Shown one piece after another: positions 20,677 through 31,870 of a stretch of DNA of 64,000 nt (the stretch's first letter is position 1; each line of letters starts with the position of its first letter). This stretch comes from Psococerastis gibbosa. Taxonomy: Eukaryota; Arthropoda; Insecta; Psocodea; Psocidae. The stretch spans positions 2,232,001-2,296,000 of the forward strand of contig OZ020488.1 in assembly GCA_963971405.1 (NCBI GenBank). Reading direction: 5' to 3'. Made by a program: the position numbers and the translations under genes. The notes under the pieces were generated by a model. That model had not been told where the DNA came from. It saw nothing but the letters and a program-made list of their open reading frames with translations, and searched no databases.

Positions 20677-20943
20677 ATTCAGTCACAGGGCTCTTAAACA
20701 AACTGGTTATTAGTATTTCACAATTACGTCATTGGTATGTAAGTCTAGCAGTAGAAACAAAATGGCGGAAAATAATAAAACACGAAGTCCGGGAAGATTT
20801 TGTGCAAAATTAAACGCGGCCCTGTTGGCTTTTATATAATATATATTGGATCCAATGCAAAATGTTGATTTGGGGAAAATGGCGGCTATTAATTGGATTC
20901 ACGTTTTGCAGCCACCCGCTGCGGAAGTGGTTGAAGTATTTAG

Positions 20944-21138
20944 GCCGATTCAGTTGCCGACGTTTTTTTTCCTTGTAGCCATAGGGTTTGGTAAATGGAG
21001 AGTCTACCTCAGAAGATTTCTAAGAGCTGGTGTGTCTAAGGGAAACGCGTGCACACAGCTTCTGAAATCGACAAGAAATCTTCTGCTAGCTCTATGGCTA
21101 CAATGAAAAAAGACGTGGGCAACTCGCACATGTCGAAT
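20944..21138. mobile_element. MITE with GTAGCCATAG arms
   Basis: Left arm CAGTTGCCGACGTTTTTTTT, CCTTGTAGCCATAG; right arm CTATGGCTACAATGAAAAAA, GACGTGGGCAACTCG. The core TCAGAAGATTTCTAAGAG resembles the core of the MITE at 16.8 kb, so the families are related. Confidence 0.65.
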
Positions 21139-21735
21139 CTTCCGTATGTAGATTGTAGATGAATGTATGATGGCCGGTTCGGTGTACTTGCTTAGCAGTA
21201 GGTCTTAAAGTGAAAATGAAAGATCGTAAATTGAGACCTTGTACTGTTTATCGTTGGCCTCTGGTCTTTTATTCATTCTATTGACCTATAATACTTGCTG
21301 CAGGCGTAGCACCAACAGAAAGGAATTAATCTCAATACGGTAAAGCTTTCAATAGTCTTTTTTGTTATACACTATAATCTATCAGCATAAATACTGATGT
21401 AGATGTTGCAGAATCCGGGTTGATAGATCCGAAAGCGAATTCTTACAAATGTTTCGTCAAAATCTTCATCATCAGTGGTAGTACGTGGACTTCTCGGGCG
21501 CACAGTAACACCGGACCATTTGTCGACCACAGATGTTGGCGAAACGTTTGCAAGTACGCTTTCATATCGACATCATCCCGGATTCTACAGCCCCATCATG
21601 TGATTCCGGCCGTAAAAGCAGTTGTAAATTATGTTGATGCACTACTGGTAGCATGGACAGTTGCTTGTATAGTACTTGTAAGTGTTATAAGCATGCTTCT
21701 CGCTCCAATTTTTTAGCGAAGTATTTATAAACCCA

Positions 21736-21862
21736 TCTACTACTCGACCACGATATGATGACATTTGGAACACTTATAAAATAGAATAAACTCCGTGTTC
21801 CGCTTATGAAAGTATTCGAATAATCAAAGTGTTCCAAATATCCTACCGTGGTCGGGTAGTAT
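21736..21862. mobile_element. Short MITE, CTACTCGACCACG arms
   Basis: Left CTACTCGACCACGATATGAT, CATTTGGAACACT; right AGTGTTCCAAATATCCTACC, GTGGTCGGGTAGTA. About 125 bp. A second copy near 25.75-26.04 kb is interrupted by a hAT-like insertion. Confidence 0.7.
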
Positions 21863-22129
21863 ATGGCATTCCATTTTTTTATGAGCGTTATTGATACTGT
21901 ACTTATTACTTAGTTTCGTAATGGGGTAACAGCATTATAGTGTATCTTCATTACAATAGTTGTATATCCCATTAGCTTAATTACCAACGGGAAAATATGT
22001 ATTTTTTTATAAGAAATGAAATATTTAATTTTTCCTACTTTGTATACTTTTACTTTTGGGAAATTAAGTTAATAGAATCTGCACAGCAGCAAATTCTATT
22101 AAGGGAGAACTTTCCTATAGAATATCCAA

Positions 22130-22310
22130 CATGGAGGGCCTCCACCTTGCTGTGATTGGCACGGCGCATCTCCATACTTATCTTATGGAGAGAAGTTCTG
22201 TTCTCCTGCAATCAAACTAAAAATTGAACTGTGCCTCTCCCTATAGGATAAGCATAGGGATGCGCCTTGCCAATCTCAGCAAGGTAGAGGCCTCGATGAT
22301 TGTCCTCCAT
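22130..22310. mobile_element. MITE, TGGAGG...CACCTTGCTG arms
   Basis: Arms of about 75 bp: CACCTTGCTGTGATTGGCAC, GGCGCATCTCCATACTTATC at left and GATAAGCATAGGGATGCGCC, TTGCCAATCTCAGCAAGGT at right. Total about 180 bp, nearly all stem. Confidence 0.75.
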
Positions 22311-23014
22311 TGTTTGTAAGCAAGGGCTGACCTGAGTTGTTTTGACTAAATTATCTAATATCTCGGTCCACAGCCACAATCTTATAAGAATAGCAGCATG
22401 AAAACTTAAATTAAAAAATACAAGCTTTCGCAGTAAATTTGCCATTATTACCAATTACTAAATCGAATTTCACAGGATTGTGTTGATCGTAGAGCCGCCG
22501 TTAAATTATCAGAAATGCTCCACTACATTTCGATATATTGTGACATGTGGCCTTCACTAACACCAATTGGCTAAAGGTCTTAAACTCCATCCTCGGGACT
22601 TCTCCACTCATTGTTTTGTGTTGAAATCCAATTCAAGAATGTATGTTGTCAAGACGTACATATCATGTATCAAAATACTCAAAAACATTTCTACTGTTAC
22701 GTTCTGATTTTATTTTTACATTTAGAAGGTGCTAAAGTGCTTTATAATAAAAAAAATATTTTACTTACATAAGAAGTCGGCGTTTTTCTTCATTGCTAAG
22801 GTAAGATATTTTTTATTCTATTTTCCTTCCATATACCCGCATAAAGTTGTAAACAGTACGAGTCCTTCCACCGCAATAGATACTCGTACTTTACCTTCAC
22901 CGGTAAGTGAATAACAAGGCTGCCGGGCGTGTTGCTGACCACAACATCCCAATTATGGTAGTAGTCAAGAGAATTATCTATGGGATGTGGTCGAAGCAGG
23001 GTGCTTCCATCATT

Positions 23015-23240
23015 GCTTTCCATTTTATACGTAGTATAAGGAAAGCTTTGTGACGGTCGAAATTTTCGATTCCGAGATTTCATCGGATTTACACGTTTTA
23101 AAGTCCCAGGAACCCAAAAAAGTGGTTTTTACGAAATGTCTGTCTGTGCGTCAATTTCCGAGCAAACTACTCGGTCGATTTTGATGAAATTCGGCATGTA
23201 GGTTCACAAAAGTCATACTTCGGGACCATTTTTTTTTTTT
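23015..23240 (+). repeat. Dispersed repeat encoding VPGTQKSGFYEMSVC (copy 1)
   Basis: Shares TATACGTAGTATAAGGAAAG, TTTTCGATTCCGAGATTTCA, AGGAACCCAAAAAAGTGG, TCTGTCTGT and CAAACTACTCGGTCGATTT with 47.39-47.66 kb, in the same order. Ends in poly-T and poly-G (23230-23282). I know similar sequence as a common arthropod repeat but cannot assign a class. Confidence 0.7.
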
Positions 23241-24259
23241 TTTATTTGGGGCTAACTCAATTTTTTTTTGGGGGGGGGGGGGTTATATTCTTAAAAATCT
23301 CCAAAAAAAAGTCTAAAAAAATTATTTCTCAAAAACGGCTCCAACGATTTCTTTTAAATTCAAATATATTGTAGTTGTTATTAATGTTGATAAAAGGCGG
23401 GGAGTCGCTTGCCCCTTGATAGTTTGCTTCTGGGGGTAAAAAAATAAAAGTAACTAAATTTTAATGAAAAATGACTAAAAAATAATTATTCTGCGAAACC
23501 TTTCTATCGATGATTTCTCCCAGGCAGAACCTCTCTTAAAATTGAAATGGTTAATTTTCAGGGTTGACGGGGTAGCCCACCCTGTCGGCGCTACATCCCT
23601 AGAAAAACGGAGATTGCAAAGGAACCTGGTATTGCAGTATTGAAGTGCGACCCACTGTCTTCGACTGGCCCACTACATGGATTTCGGTAAGTTTATTTTG
23701 GTGGAGGTGACGTTATATTTGGGCTAATTGTCTGGGAAGCCATGAAATAGATTGAGCTTCCCTTATGATAAACTGAGTATTTTAGTGTTTTATAGCTGTA
23801 CATAGTACAACTATAGGGGAACCTAGACCAACTGTCTGGCTGGTAAATCCACCATCCCTTTCCCTCTCATTCTTCAGCCCCCTCCCCCTCTCCTAGTTGG
23901 TCTGTGGTAGTGATACTCTTGTGCAAGAAAATCGTTAATCGGCATCCTGTTCCCTTACTGACTTGTAACTCGTACAACTCATTCTCAAGCTTCAGCTTGC
24001 TGCTTCACAATTTGTCTCCAGGCGCCATCCTCCGATTAAGATCGTCTTGTCTTTCCAGCGGAACCTGGGCATTCTAAACGCATCGACGTCACTCCTGCTT
24101 CTGCTCCCAGATCTTCGCAGCTTCGTCGATCCACAGCCTGTCCCCCTAAGTCCTCATTCGCTTCTTTTTAGCTTCCGTCCTATCCTCCATAAGCCGCTGT
24201 CCGAACTCCCACTTGCCCCTTGCCTTCCACATACCACCACCTCCCCCCTCCCAGCCGGT

Positions 24260-24830
24260 CTGTGGTATCACCAGTAGTTTTTCGGCACGCGTTTCGGTTG
24301 GTTTGGTACAGTGTTCCAGGTAGTAGTGCCTCCCTTTTCCTTCATGATTACCTCTCAGCCTTTCCATGCCAGACTGTCAGAGAATCGTCAGTAGTTTATC
24401 AGCATGCGTGTCGGTTGGTTCGGGACAGTGATCTATTCGATCTACCACTGTTTCATTTCCCACCTCGTTTTCCCGCAACCTACAGTCGTCCCTTCCCTCG
24501 AGTCTGAATTGCGGTATCTACTCATGTCGTGTTTGGGCACATATAAATTATTATGAGTTTGTGGTACTTGTAGAGATGCCCCATGCCTTAGTAGTTTGGT
24601 GGTACGCGTTTCGGTTGGTTCGGTAGAGCTATCCTGTTTCAGCTAATAGTGTTCCATTCCCCACCTTCATTCCCCTCCCTTGATATGAGTCTGTGGTACT
24701 GGTCGGGATGTCCCATGCCTGAGATTCCTTAGTAGTTTGGCGGCACGCGTTTCGGTTGGTTCGGTACAGTGGTCTGTTCCAGCTAGCTAATAGTGATCGC
24801 GTTCTGTACTGTCCTTCAACATGCCGCAAC
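24260..24830. repeat. Degenerate tandem array, about 115-140 bp units
   Basis: The core CACGCGTTTCGGTTGGTT recurs at about 24286, 24403, 24605 and 24748, each followed by GGTACAGTG-like sequence and preceded by AGTAGTTT. A fifth, poorer relative with GGTCTGTGGTA begins near 23900. Units are diverged and unequal in length. Confidence 0.75.
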
Positions 24831-25379
24831 CTAGGCGCTATTACAGAAATCTTGTCTACTGCTGAGGTAATACTACACTAAATGAGCAACTAAGTTTAAT
24901 TTTTATTTTTTATTTTAGTCATTTCCCAAACTAATTTAAGTAGTGCGTGTCACAGTGTACCAGGTTTCACGGTGTTTAGTCTGAAGGAGTAAGGTTCGTA
25001 TTTTTATATTCACAGAATTTTAAGCTTTTTTTTATAATGTAATGACCCTAATCTATGAGGAAAGTTTTCAATGCTTTCAGTTAAATTGGAAGTCCACCAA
25101 AAAATGAAGAAGAATCAACAAATGACAATAATAATGTCCTGTTTCGTTGCCTGATGCAATAAGCTACTTGACAATGTTGTAACAATAAAATATGATAGAT
25201 AAGGTAACTTATAGGTTAAAAGTAATAATACAATATGATGTCAAAAGCAGTTGTAAGTCAAAAATAAACCTATACATAAATAAGAAATTGAACGCACTCA
25301 CTTAAGCACTACGAAACAACACAAAACACATAATGGGTTCCTTTTTTAAATTGTCTATGTTTAAATTTAAGTAATTGTA

Positions 25380-25565
25380 AGCTGTTAAGGCTGTAGCCTA
25401 CCATTTAGATTGGGCGGCTACTACACTGAGGATTGCCAGTGTAATAGCCGCCCAAGATAATGCGTGGCCCTCACACGCCTCAAGGTACGAGGGAGCGCAA
25501 CTACTACAAAAATTGTAAAAATTAGATAATGTAAATACACGTAAATTATTATTATTATTATTATG
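25380..25565 (+). mobile_element. Retroelement 3' end with (ATT)n tail
   Basis: Ends GTAAATACACGTAAATT followed by (ATT)n at about 25543-25565. The same TAAATACACGT-(TTA)n ending occurs at 42.96 kb and, reversed, at 2.63 kb. It contains two inverted copies of GGGCGGCTACTACACTG/CAGTGTAATAGCCGCCC near 25411-25455, a short stem. Confidence 0.6.
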
Positions 25566-25751
25566 TTTTTGCACGAAAAATTGTAAATATTGTTTTTAAC
25601 GATGGATTACAAGAGTCAAAAGTCAAGGCGGCTACTCCCCGGCATAACAAATGACGACACGTTTTTAACTTTTTAACCTTCAAACTTAAATTGATGAGGA
25701 AACATACTAGTATTTTTCACGTAAATTTTATTTTAAGGGGTATAAAATAAA

Positions 25752-26036
25752 TCTACTAGCCGATGACATTTGTAACACCGAGTTTATTCGATTTTTATGC
25801 GTGTTCCAAATATGGAACGTCGTGGACAGATCCAGTCATCCAGCCCATTTTATTTTTATTTTTTTTTTTATTTTTTTTTTTGTAGTTGTGGGTTAAAACA
25901 GAACAAACATAATGTGTAGTATCGATTAAATTAGAAGGTAATAAATTTACTTACAATAGATTTACTAAATTTTGGGGGCAACTACCCCTTGCCCCCTCCC
26001 CCACCCCTGAATCCGTCTATGATCGTGGTCGGGTAA
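25752..26036. mobile_element. MITE copy interrupted by a hAT-like poly-G element
   Basis: Outer parts match the MITE at 21.74 kb (CTACTAGCCGATGACATTTG; GTGTTCCAAATAT; GTGGTCGGGTAAT). In its right arm (about 25828-26022) sits an element whose right end reads CCCCTGAATCCGTCTATG. This matches the 150-bp element at 31.41 kb in reverse, including GTAAATCTATTGTAAG. CGTCGTGG and GATCGTGG at its borders are a probable imperfect 8-bp duplication. Confidence 0.6.
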
Positions 26037-26574
26037 TAGCAATGCATTAAAATAGGTTTTCAAACGTAGTCAAGTAGCCTATTGTGGAGGCTATCTTACA
26101 GAATTTATTTATGTACATGAAGGGCTATTGATAAGGTTTCAGCCATCGGCGTAGCTTGTGTAAACACAACACTGCTATTTAGAATCTCTAATTCGCATCG
26201 TCTTGTAAAAGCGAACAATCTGAACCCTGTGCTGTTGCTTAGTTCGAAGGTCTCAATGACCGTTTACATGAGAGACACTGCTCCAAAAATAGATTCAGAA
26301 TATGCTAACACAAACAGGTATGATGGGTATTGGCAAATTTTTGAGACGATCGTTGAGTGGTTACGGTACGGGCACGAATGAGGCCCGGACTATAGCGAAG
26401 GAATAACAGGACTTAGTCCAGGGTCTGCAACAACAGCTAACTGATCTAAGGGAAGGTGTAACCTGAGGGACACCTCATGTTACAAAAAAGAGGCGAAGCT
26501 GGTTACAAAAAGCCAAAGGCCCTTCGGGGCTAAAGCTCGACTAATATAAAGACGATTTTCATTTAATTTCTGCT

Positions 26575-26735
26575 GTAGTAAGGGCAACGACTCGTATCTG
26601 TACTTGGTTAAGTCATGCTTTCGCCTGTTACAATGCGTTAATGGCAAGCTTGTCTCAGCTTGCCCATCACTTGTAGCCAGTGTTGGTTGACTTTGAGGAC
26701 GTATACCAATTTGCCAATGGCCAAAAATTAATACG
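26575..26735. repeat. Dispersed repeat AAGCTTGTCTCAGCTTG (copy at 26.6 kb)
   Basis: Shares CTGTACTTGGTTAAGTCAT, CTTTCGCC, AAGCTTGTCTCAGCTTG, GTGTTGGTTGA and GAGGACGTATACCA with about 195-345. Further, shorter copies occur at 41.01-41.12, 55.06-55.14 (reverse) and 57.76-57.85 kb. No terminal repeats or pol III boxes are obvious; class unknown. Confidence 0.7.
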
Positions 26736-27042
26736 GAAATAACATAAATATGTCCGAAATCGATGGGGTCGCTGGCATTGGACAAGGGGCGAGTGGGACT
26801 AAGTAGGCATAGGTCCATGAAAAGGCCATCAGGACATTATTAAATAACAAAAAAAGCTACGAAACTCGACCCGTTTCGACACAGGAAAAATTGAAGATGA
26901 AATGTTCATCGACTCGTATACATGTGTATGTGGCCGCCATTAGCAATATTGGGCCGCAGTTATTGACCGCGTGGGTTTTTCAATATTTTCTCTCGTTGTG
27001 TCTAAGGTTTAGAACTGGTACAGGTACAGTTTTATTCCGGAC

Positions 27043-27408
27043 TTGCGCACTTTCCCATTTTGGTACAACATTTTTGGGGAAGAGTCTATGTCAACACAAA
27101 AGTTGGAAATAATATACAGTAATGTGAAAACCACTGCAACGAGCATTAGCATTCAATGTGGCACAAAGTCGTATTACACTCTGTATCAAGCCGAAAATCA
27201 CTCCTCCTTGTACAATACGCCTCTAAAGGCGAACTCACAGGTCCAGATAACATTGACATTCACACTGTGTTATTCCGCTAAAGCCGCTGGGCGGTTTTCT
27301 ACTGAAAAGAAGGTCCAGTCCTGCGTGCACCAAACTACACATATGGGGTATATAAACTTTCCTTATATAACCCAAAGAATAGGCCAAACATGCTTCAGAT
27401 TTAATTAA
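27043..27408 (+). CDS. Unrecognised 121-codon open frame
   Basis: ATG-to-stop frame beginning MRTFPFWYNIFGEES and ending TQRIGQTCFRFN. It is the longest intergenic frame not explained by a known repeat. The middle (SISIQCGTKSYYTLYQAENH, QVQITLTFTLCYS) alternates hydrophobic and polar residues like beta strands. I recognise no family, no signal peptide is evident, and there is no clear promoter. It may be a decayed exon, part of an unknown repeat, or chance. Confidence 0.2.
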   Translation: MRTFPFWYNIFGEESMSTQKLEIIYSNVKTTATSISIQCGTKSYYTLYQAENHSSLYNTPLKANSQVQITLTFTLCYSAKAAGRFSTEKKVQSCVHQTTHMGYINFPYITQRIGQTCFRFN

Positions 27409-27427
27409 ATCGTTCTTAAGAGGCCGC

Positions 27428-27792
27428 ATGCTACGTAGAAAATGAGCACCCCAAAATTGTTGTTTTTATTGACTTTTTATTTTTTTATGTAATTGACAAA
27501 GCAAGTCCTTAAAGATTTGTGTCATGGAAATTGTAGAAGATTACTTCATGCATCATATAATAGGAAATATTAAATTTGTGGAACCTTAATTCTTTTATAA
27601 ATACTAGACAGGACTAAAATTTCACGTATTCTGGGATTTTTGGAAGAACTACAAAACCGAAAAGTAAAAACACTCGATTATATGATATTCTACGACTTAG
27701 ATGAACCAAATTTTTAATAACTTGCTGATTTAATGAAATAAAAAATGAAAAGTAGGTATTTAATTTTGGGGTGCCAATTTTCTACGTAGCAT
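27428..27792. mobile_element. MITE, ATGCTACGTAGAAAAT arms, 365 bp
   Basis: Left ATGCTACGTAGAAAATGAGC, ACCCCAAAATT; right AATTTTGGGGTGCCAATTTT, CTACGTAGCAT. Homology between arms extends about 90 bp through an AT-rich stretch. No coding capacity; superfamily not assignable. Confidence 0.8.
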
Positions 27793-28479
27793 AAAACGTA
27801 TCCTTCATACGCTGTTAAATTGTGCAAATGTTCGCTCGGGCCCAACATGTCCTGGTTCTCATTTTCAAAATATTGCGTCTATTTTTGAACTAATTGCTAG
27901 AGACAAACGATTGTAGGATTAGTTAATAACGGGTTTGCTGCATGTGTAATCTGTGAAATGGAAAGTTCACAATCTAGAAGACTGCTTTCCAGAGGTTATT
28001 AATTTTATTAGCCGTCGTAGTTATTGGCGTAGGAATGTCTTAATTGTCAGGACTGGTCCATATTTTATGAATGCCGGTAACTGCCTTACTATTAGGCTAA
28101 TGCAACCGATATGGAAAGGTAATGCTGCACGGCATCGCCATGCATTGGAGCGTGTACCTAATCACTATTTATTTATTAATTAATAATAATTAAATAAGTA
28201 GTATTTACCTACTTACCGAGACTTCCCACTCGACCAAATGACACAGGGACCCGTCCATGTTAATAGTGATACTCACTAGCCTGTTTAAAAAAAATACCAT
28301 TCTGAAATTTGCTTCATGTTAATAGATTTTTTTTTTTTTTTTAATTTATTCATCCACCTCGCTGGAACTCTTTGCGAAAGTAGTAATTGTTTTTTTAAAT
28401 ATCCGTTGGTAACAAATCAAATTAAACGCAGGAAGCTATTTTACCACTGCCACAGCTCGCAGGGGTTCGAAAATTGGCG

Positions 28480-28800
28480 ATCATCATGACTTGGACCTTG
28501 GAGGCGGTTGCTCTGTAAATGGAAGTCGTGCTCTAGCCAAACCACTGTCTAAGGTTTTTCAGCAAGGATGTTCTTCTTCTGCCGGGTGTCCTCTGTCCTT
28601 CTATCTGGGACCTTGGATTACTACATGCATCCTCATCACACGACCGAAGTATGTTGGTTTCCGTTTCTTAACCGTCCGCATCTACTCGGCTTCTGTATCA
28701 TTTTGCCTCATGACCGCAGCATTCGTCTGTATATACCCACATTTCAAATGCACTGGTTCTGTTCTGCATACCGTGTGTCAAAGTCCATCTCTCGGGTACC
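28480..28800 (-). mobile_element. RTE-like LINE C-terminal fragment
   Basis: Minus-strand pieces: AFEMWVY (frameshift) RRML, TVKKRKPTYFGRVMRM, a GRR-like patch, and EEHPC.KTLDSG. They match the RTE order EAFEMW.YRRMLR, TIKKRKL.YFGH.MR, GRRR.SWLKNLR.W. Several stops and frameshifts; 5' truncated. Confidence 0.65.
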
Positions 28801-29149
28801 TTATGGACCATAACAAATAATTCCCAAAGTTAACTCTAAAATCAAAAGTATTCCCAGAAAATGTGTGGTTGCTTTCGTCCTATGTTTAGCTTACAGCTTG
28901 TCACTAAGCTTAGATTAGTATTGCCAAAGGCTATGGGACACACCTCCCATTAGGCAATGGCGCCTGTAGGGTGCTCAATTTTAATAATATGGTAAAACTA
29001 TAAGTTTACAGTAGAGGTTAACCTCAAAGTCGATTTAGCTTCCGCTTGGCACGTATACTTAGTTTTTTTTTTAACCCGTAAGACACAATGTCAAGGTAAA
29101 TGCCAACTGGAACCTGCAGGCTATGGGTTAAGTTTATTTATAAGTCATT

Positions 29150-29240
29150 ACGTAATGCTGCCCAGTGGTTTGCCTGGAAAGTGGAGACTTAGGTTCGAAT
29201 CCCTTCCCGTTTATTTAGGGAGATTCATCGACCTATTGAG
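29150..29240 (+). mobile_element. tRNA-derived SINE head
   Basis: GCCCAGTGGTTTGCCTGG (A-box-like) and TTAGGTTCGAATCCC (B box) are spaced as in a tRNA. No matching acceptor stem surrounds them, so a SINE or tRNA pseudogene is more likely than a tRNA gene. Confidence 0.45.
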
Positions 29241-29330
29241 ATGGCGACCAATGTTCGACTTTCGGAAAATTTCTTCACAACTTTTCATTTCATGACCCCC
29301 TGAGCCTAAAACCACCCTCCGTTCAAAATG

Positions 29331-29362
<32 letters not shown>
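29331..29362. repeat. (TA)n microsatellite
   Basis: An uninterrupted run of alternating TA of about 30 bp between ordinary AT-rich sequence. Confidence 0.9.
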
Positions 29363-29368
<6 letters not shown>

Positions 29369-29781
29369 CGATTTTAGGAAACACTAACTTCCGTAAATAT
29401 TATCCGATTTGGATGAAACTTGGCACAAAAATTGATCATACAAATGCCTTGATCGAGTTCGTTAACCAGCTAGATCCGCTATTTAGTTATAGGATGGCGG
29501 CCGATTGAAAACTTATATAATTCATATCTCAGTCAATATTGGTCGCAGAGGAATGAATTAAAATCTGACTGAAAGATCGTATTATTATCTACGATAATGG
29601 TAATCTACACTTTTTACGACAAATTAACGATTTCAAGATGACGTCCAGTCAAAGTAAAAATAATTTAATAAGTAAAAGTTCATAGTCGTCATAGTTTGGA
29701 ACACAAGAGTGTTTTGTGTGTTGATGTTGTGATCGGGAAAATAATGAAGTTTTTTTTATTTTCTATTACACATACTAGCGT

Positions 29782-30111
29782 CAGGGGCGTAAAGTTGGGC
29801 GGGCGGGGGGGGGGGCACGGTTCAACTTGCCCTCCCCCCCCCCCAGCTCCTTTTGGCTTTACTCCCCCCCAGCTTCGAGCATTGTGTAAGACGTGGTTCT
29901 TACTTCATAGTCCCCTTTGCAGCAATATGAATATAAGCATTCTTTTTTTAGCTTTGTAAAATCTACAGCTATACTTTACAACTATTAAAAAATGCGTAAA
30001 ACTCTACAATTTTTCTATTATATTATCAATTTTTTCTTCAGTCCTGCCTGATGACGTCATAAGGTCTACTTAGTTTTGCCCCCGCCATCATTCTAAAACT
30101 TTACGCCTCTG
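29782..30111. mobile_element. hAT-like MITE with poly-G/poly-C core, 330 bp
   Basis: Left end CAGGGGCGTAAAGTT, right end AACTTTACGCCTCTG. Flanking 8-mers ACTAGCGT and GGTAGCGT agree at six positions, as expected for an aged 8-bp hAT duplication. It contains long G and C runs near 29800-29850. Confidence 0.75.
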
Positions 30112-30984
30112 GGTAGCGTATAGGAAAAGCAGGGTCATAGCCGAAAGGGATTTTTCTATGTCCTCTTATTATCTTATGTTATTATTAATCATTTTTTCGT
30201 ACATTCATTTCTCTAAGTGTATGATAGCCTAACTATTAATTAATTACCAAATTCTGATTAGTAATGAATGACGTCTATTGTAGTCGGATAGACTACAAAA
30301 TGGGCAACATTGGCAATTTTCAGGGTCCGTCTCAAGGATTGTCTATTTTCCAAAATGGCAAAGCAAGGTTTTGTTTTCGTTGAAAAAATTATTTTATGCA
30401 GTTTATGGATAGTCCGACCCCTAGTGCATACCATGTACCATTATTATTTTGTAGTATTTTATTATTAGCCCGCCCATTCTATACTACGCAATTGTCCCAT
30501 CTATCAATCCAGTTCTTTAGGATAGGGAAAATCTATAGGCAACCGATATTTAACCACAGGACAATTATTTACCATGGAACAATTATACCTATGCTAATTG
30601 AAAAATAGTAAAACATGTACGGGTTCACTCCTACCGGTTCTTTACATAGTGAGGCTGAGAAGTTAATAATGACGTTATTAACACTATATATTACAATTAT
30701 GCCACATTCCTTCTAATAACCGGTACTTTTATCAAAATTCCTAGTGACGTAACAACCCGCCTCCGTGTTTACACTAGTCCAGCCTCCAGTGGTTCCGTAC
30801 CTTATCACTAGTTCCGTACCTACCTTATCTACTTTACAGTTCCGTTTAACACCTGGAGTCCGGCCTACCAATTCCAGCCGGTCATCGAACTAGTCGTGCG
30901 TCATCTCGTCTAGCCCCGGACTTTTCAATAAAATCTGACTCATTATTTTGACACCTTGACGGGTATTTTGACTACACGTGCCTG

Positions 30985-31870
30985 TTTATTGACTGTAATT
31001 TCTGACCTTGAGGACTTTGCAAGGACATGCTCTGGGTATTAGTGGTGGGAATAAGCTTCTGCAAGTTCAGTTGACTTGTTACAGTTGATCAATCAGCATC
31101 TTCTCTCCAAATAGGTATGTTCACATTAGCTCTAGTTTCGCCCCCTGAATGGCTAGTTTTATCTGCCCATTGCCTGTAATGTCTGACCTTGCAGACTTTG
31201 CAGGGCCGCAAGGGGTAGATCTGTGTTTAGTGTTAGGAAAAAGCTCGTTCAGTTGACTTGTTACCTGGTGATCCATCAGCATATTCGCTCCTAATAATTG
31301 GTATGTCCACATTAGTTCTAGTTTTTACTGTTGAAGGGTTAGTTTTACCTGCTTATTGGCTGTGATAAATAACCATTATTGCATATTAAGGACTTTTCGA
31401 GGGTATGGGCTTACATGGACGGATACAGGGGATACAGGGAGGGGGGGGGGGCAAAATTGGGTAAATCTATTGTAAGCTAATTTATTACGCTCTGATTTAA
31501 TATGTTTTCCTTCTTTGGCCCACAACTACCCCCCCCCCCCTAAAAATAGGCTGGAACCGTCCCTGGGCTTAATGTTAGGTTTGGAAATAAGCTTCTGGCA
31601 GTTCGGTTGACTCGAATACTCAATGCAACTGATTCTTCAGCATCTGACTTCACCCCCAATAGGTATGCCCCCATAAGTTCTATTTTTTACTACTGAGCAG
31701 TCAGTTATAAATATTTCTTTAATAACAGTAATATCTGACCCTGACGACCTTGCAAAGGCATAAACTTGTTACTTATTAGTGGTGGGAATAAGCTCTCGCA
31801 AGTTTAGTTGACTTGATCCAGTTGAACCATCAGCATCTTCTCTTTGAACAGGTATAGTCACAATAGTTGT
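30985..31870. repeat. Tandem array of about 200-bp units, four copies
   Basis: Recurring blocks: TCTGACCTT..GGACTTTGCA, GTGGGAATAAGCTTCTGCAA, CAGTTGACTTGTTAC, ATCAGCATCTTCTC, GTATGTCCACATTAGTTCTA. Units start near 30985, 31165, 31366 and 31721. The third is longer because a 150-bp hAT-like element interrupts it. Confidence 0.8.
31414..31563. mobile_element. hAT-like 150-bp element inside the satellite
   Basis: Left end CATGGACGGATACAG, right end CTGGAACCGTCCC, with a poly-G run at left and a poly-C run at right. TGGGCTTA at 31406-31413 is repeated exactly at 31564-31571. The right border is ambiguous by a few bases because the TIR and the duplication overlap. Confidence 0.75.
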
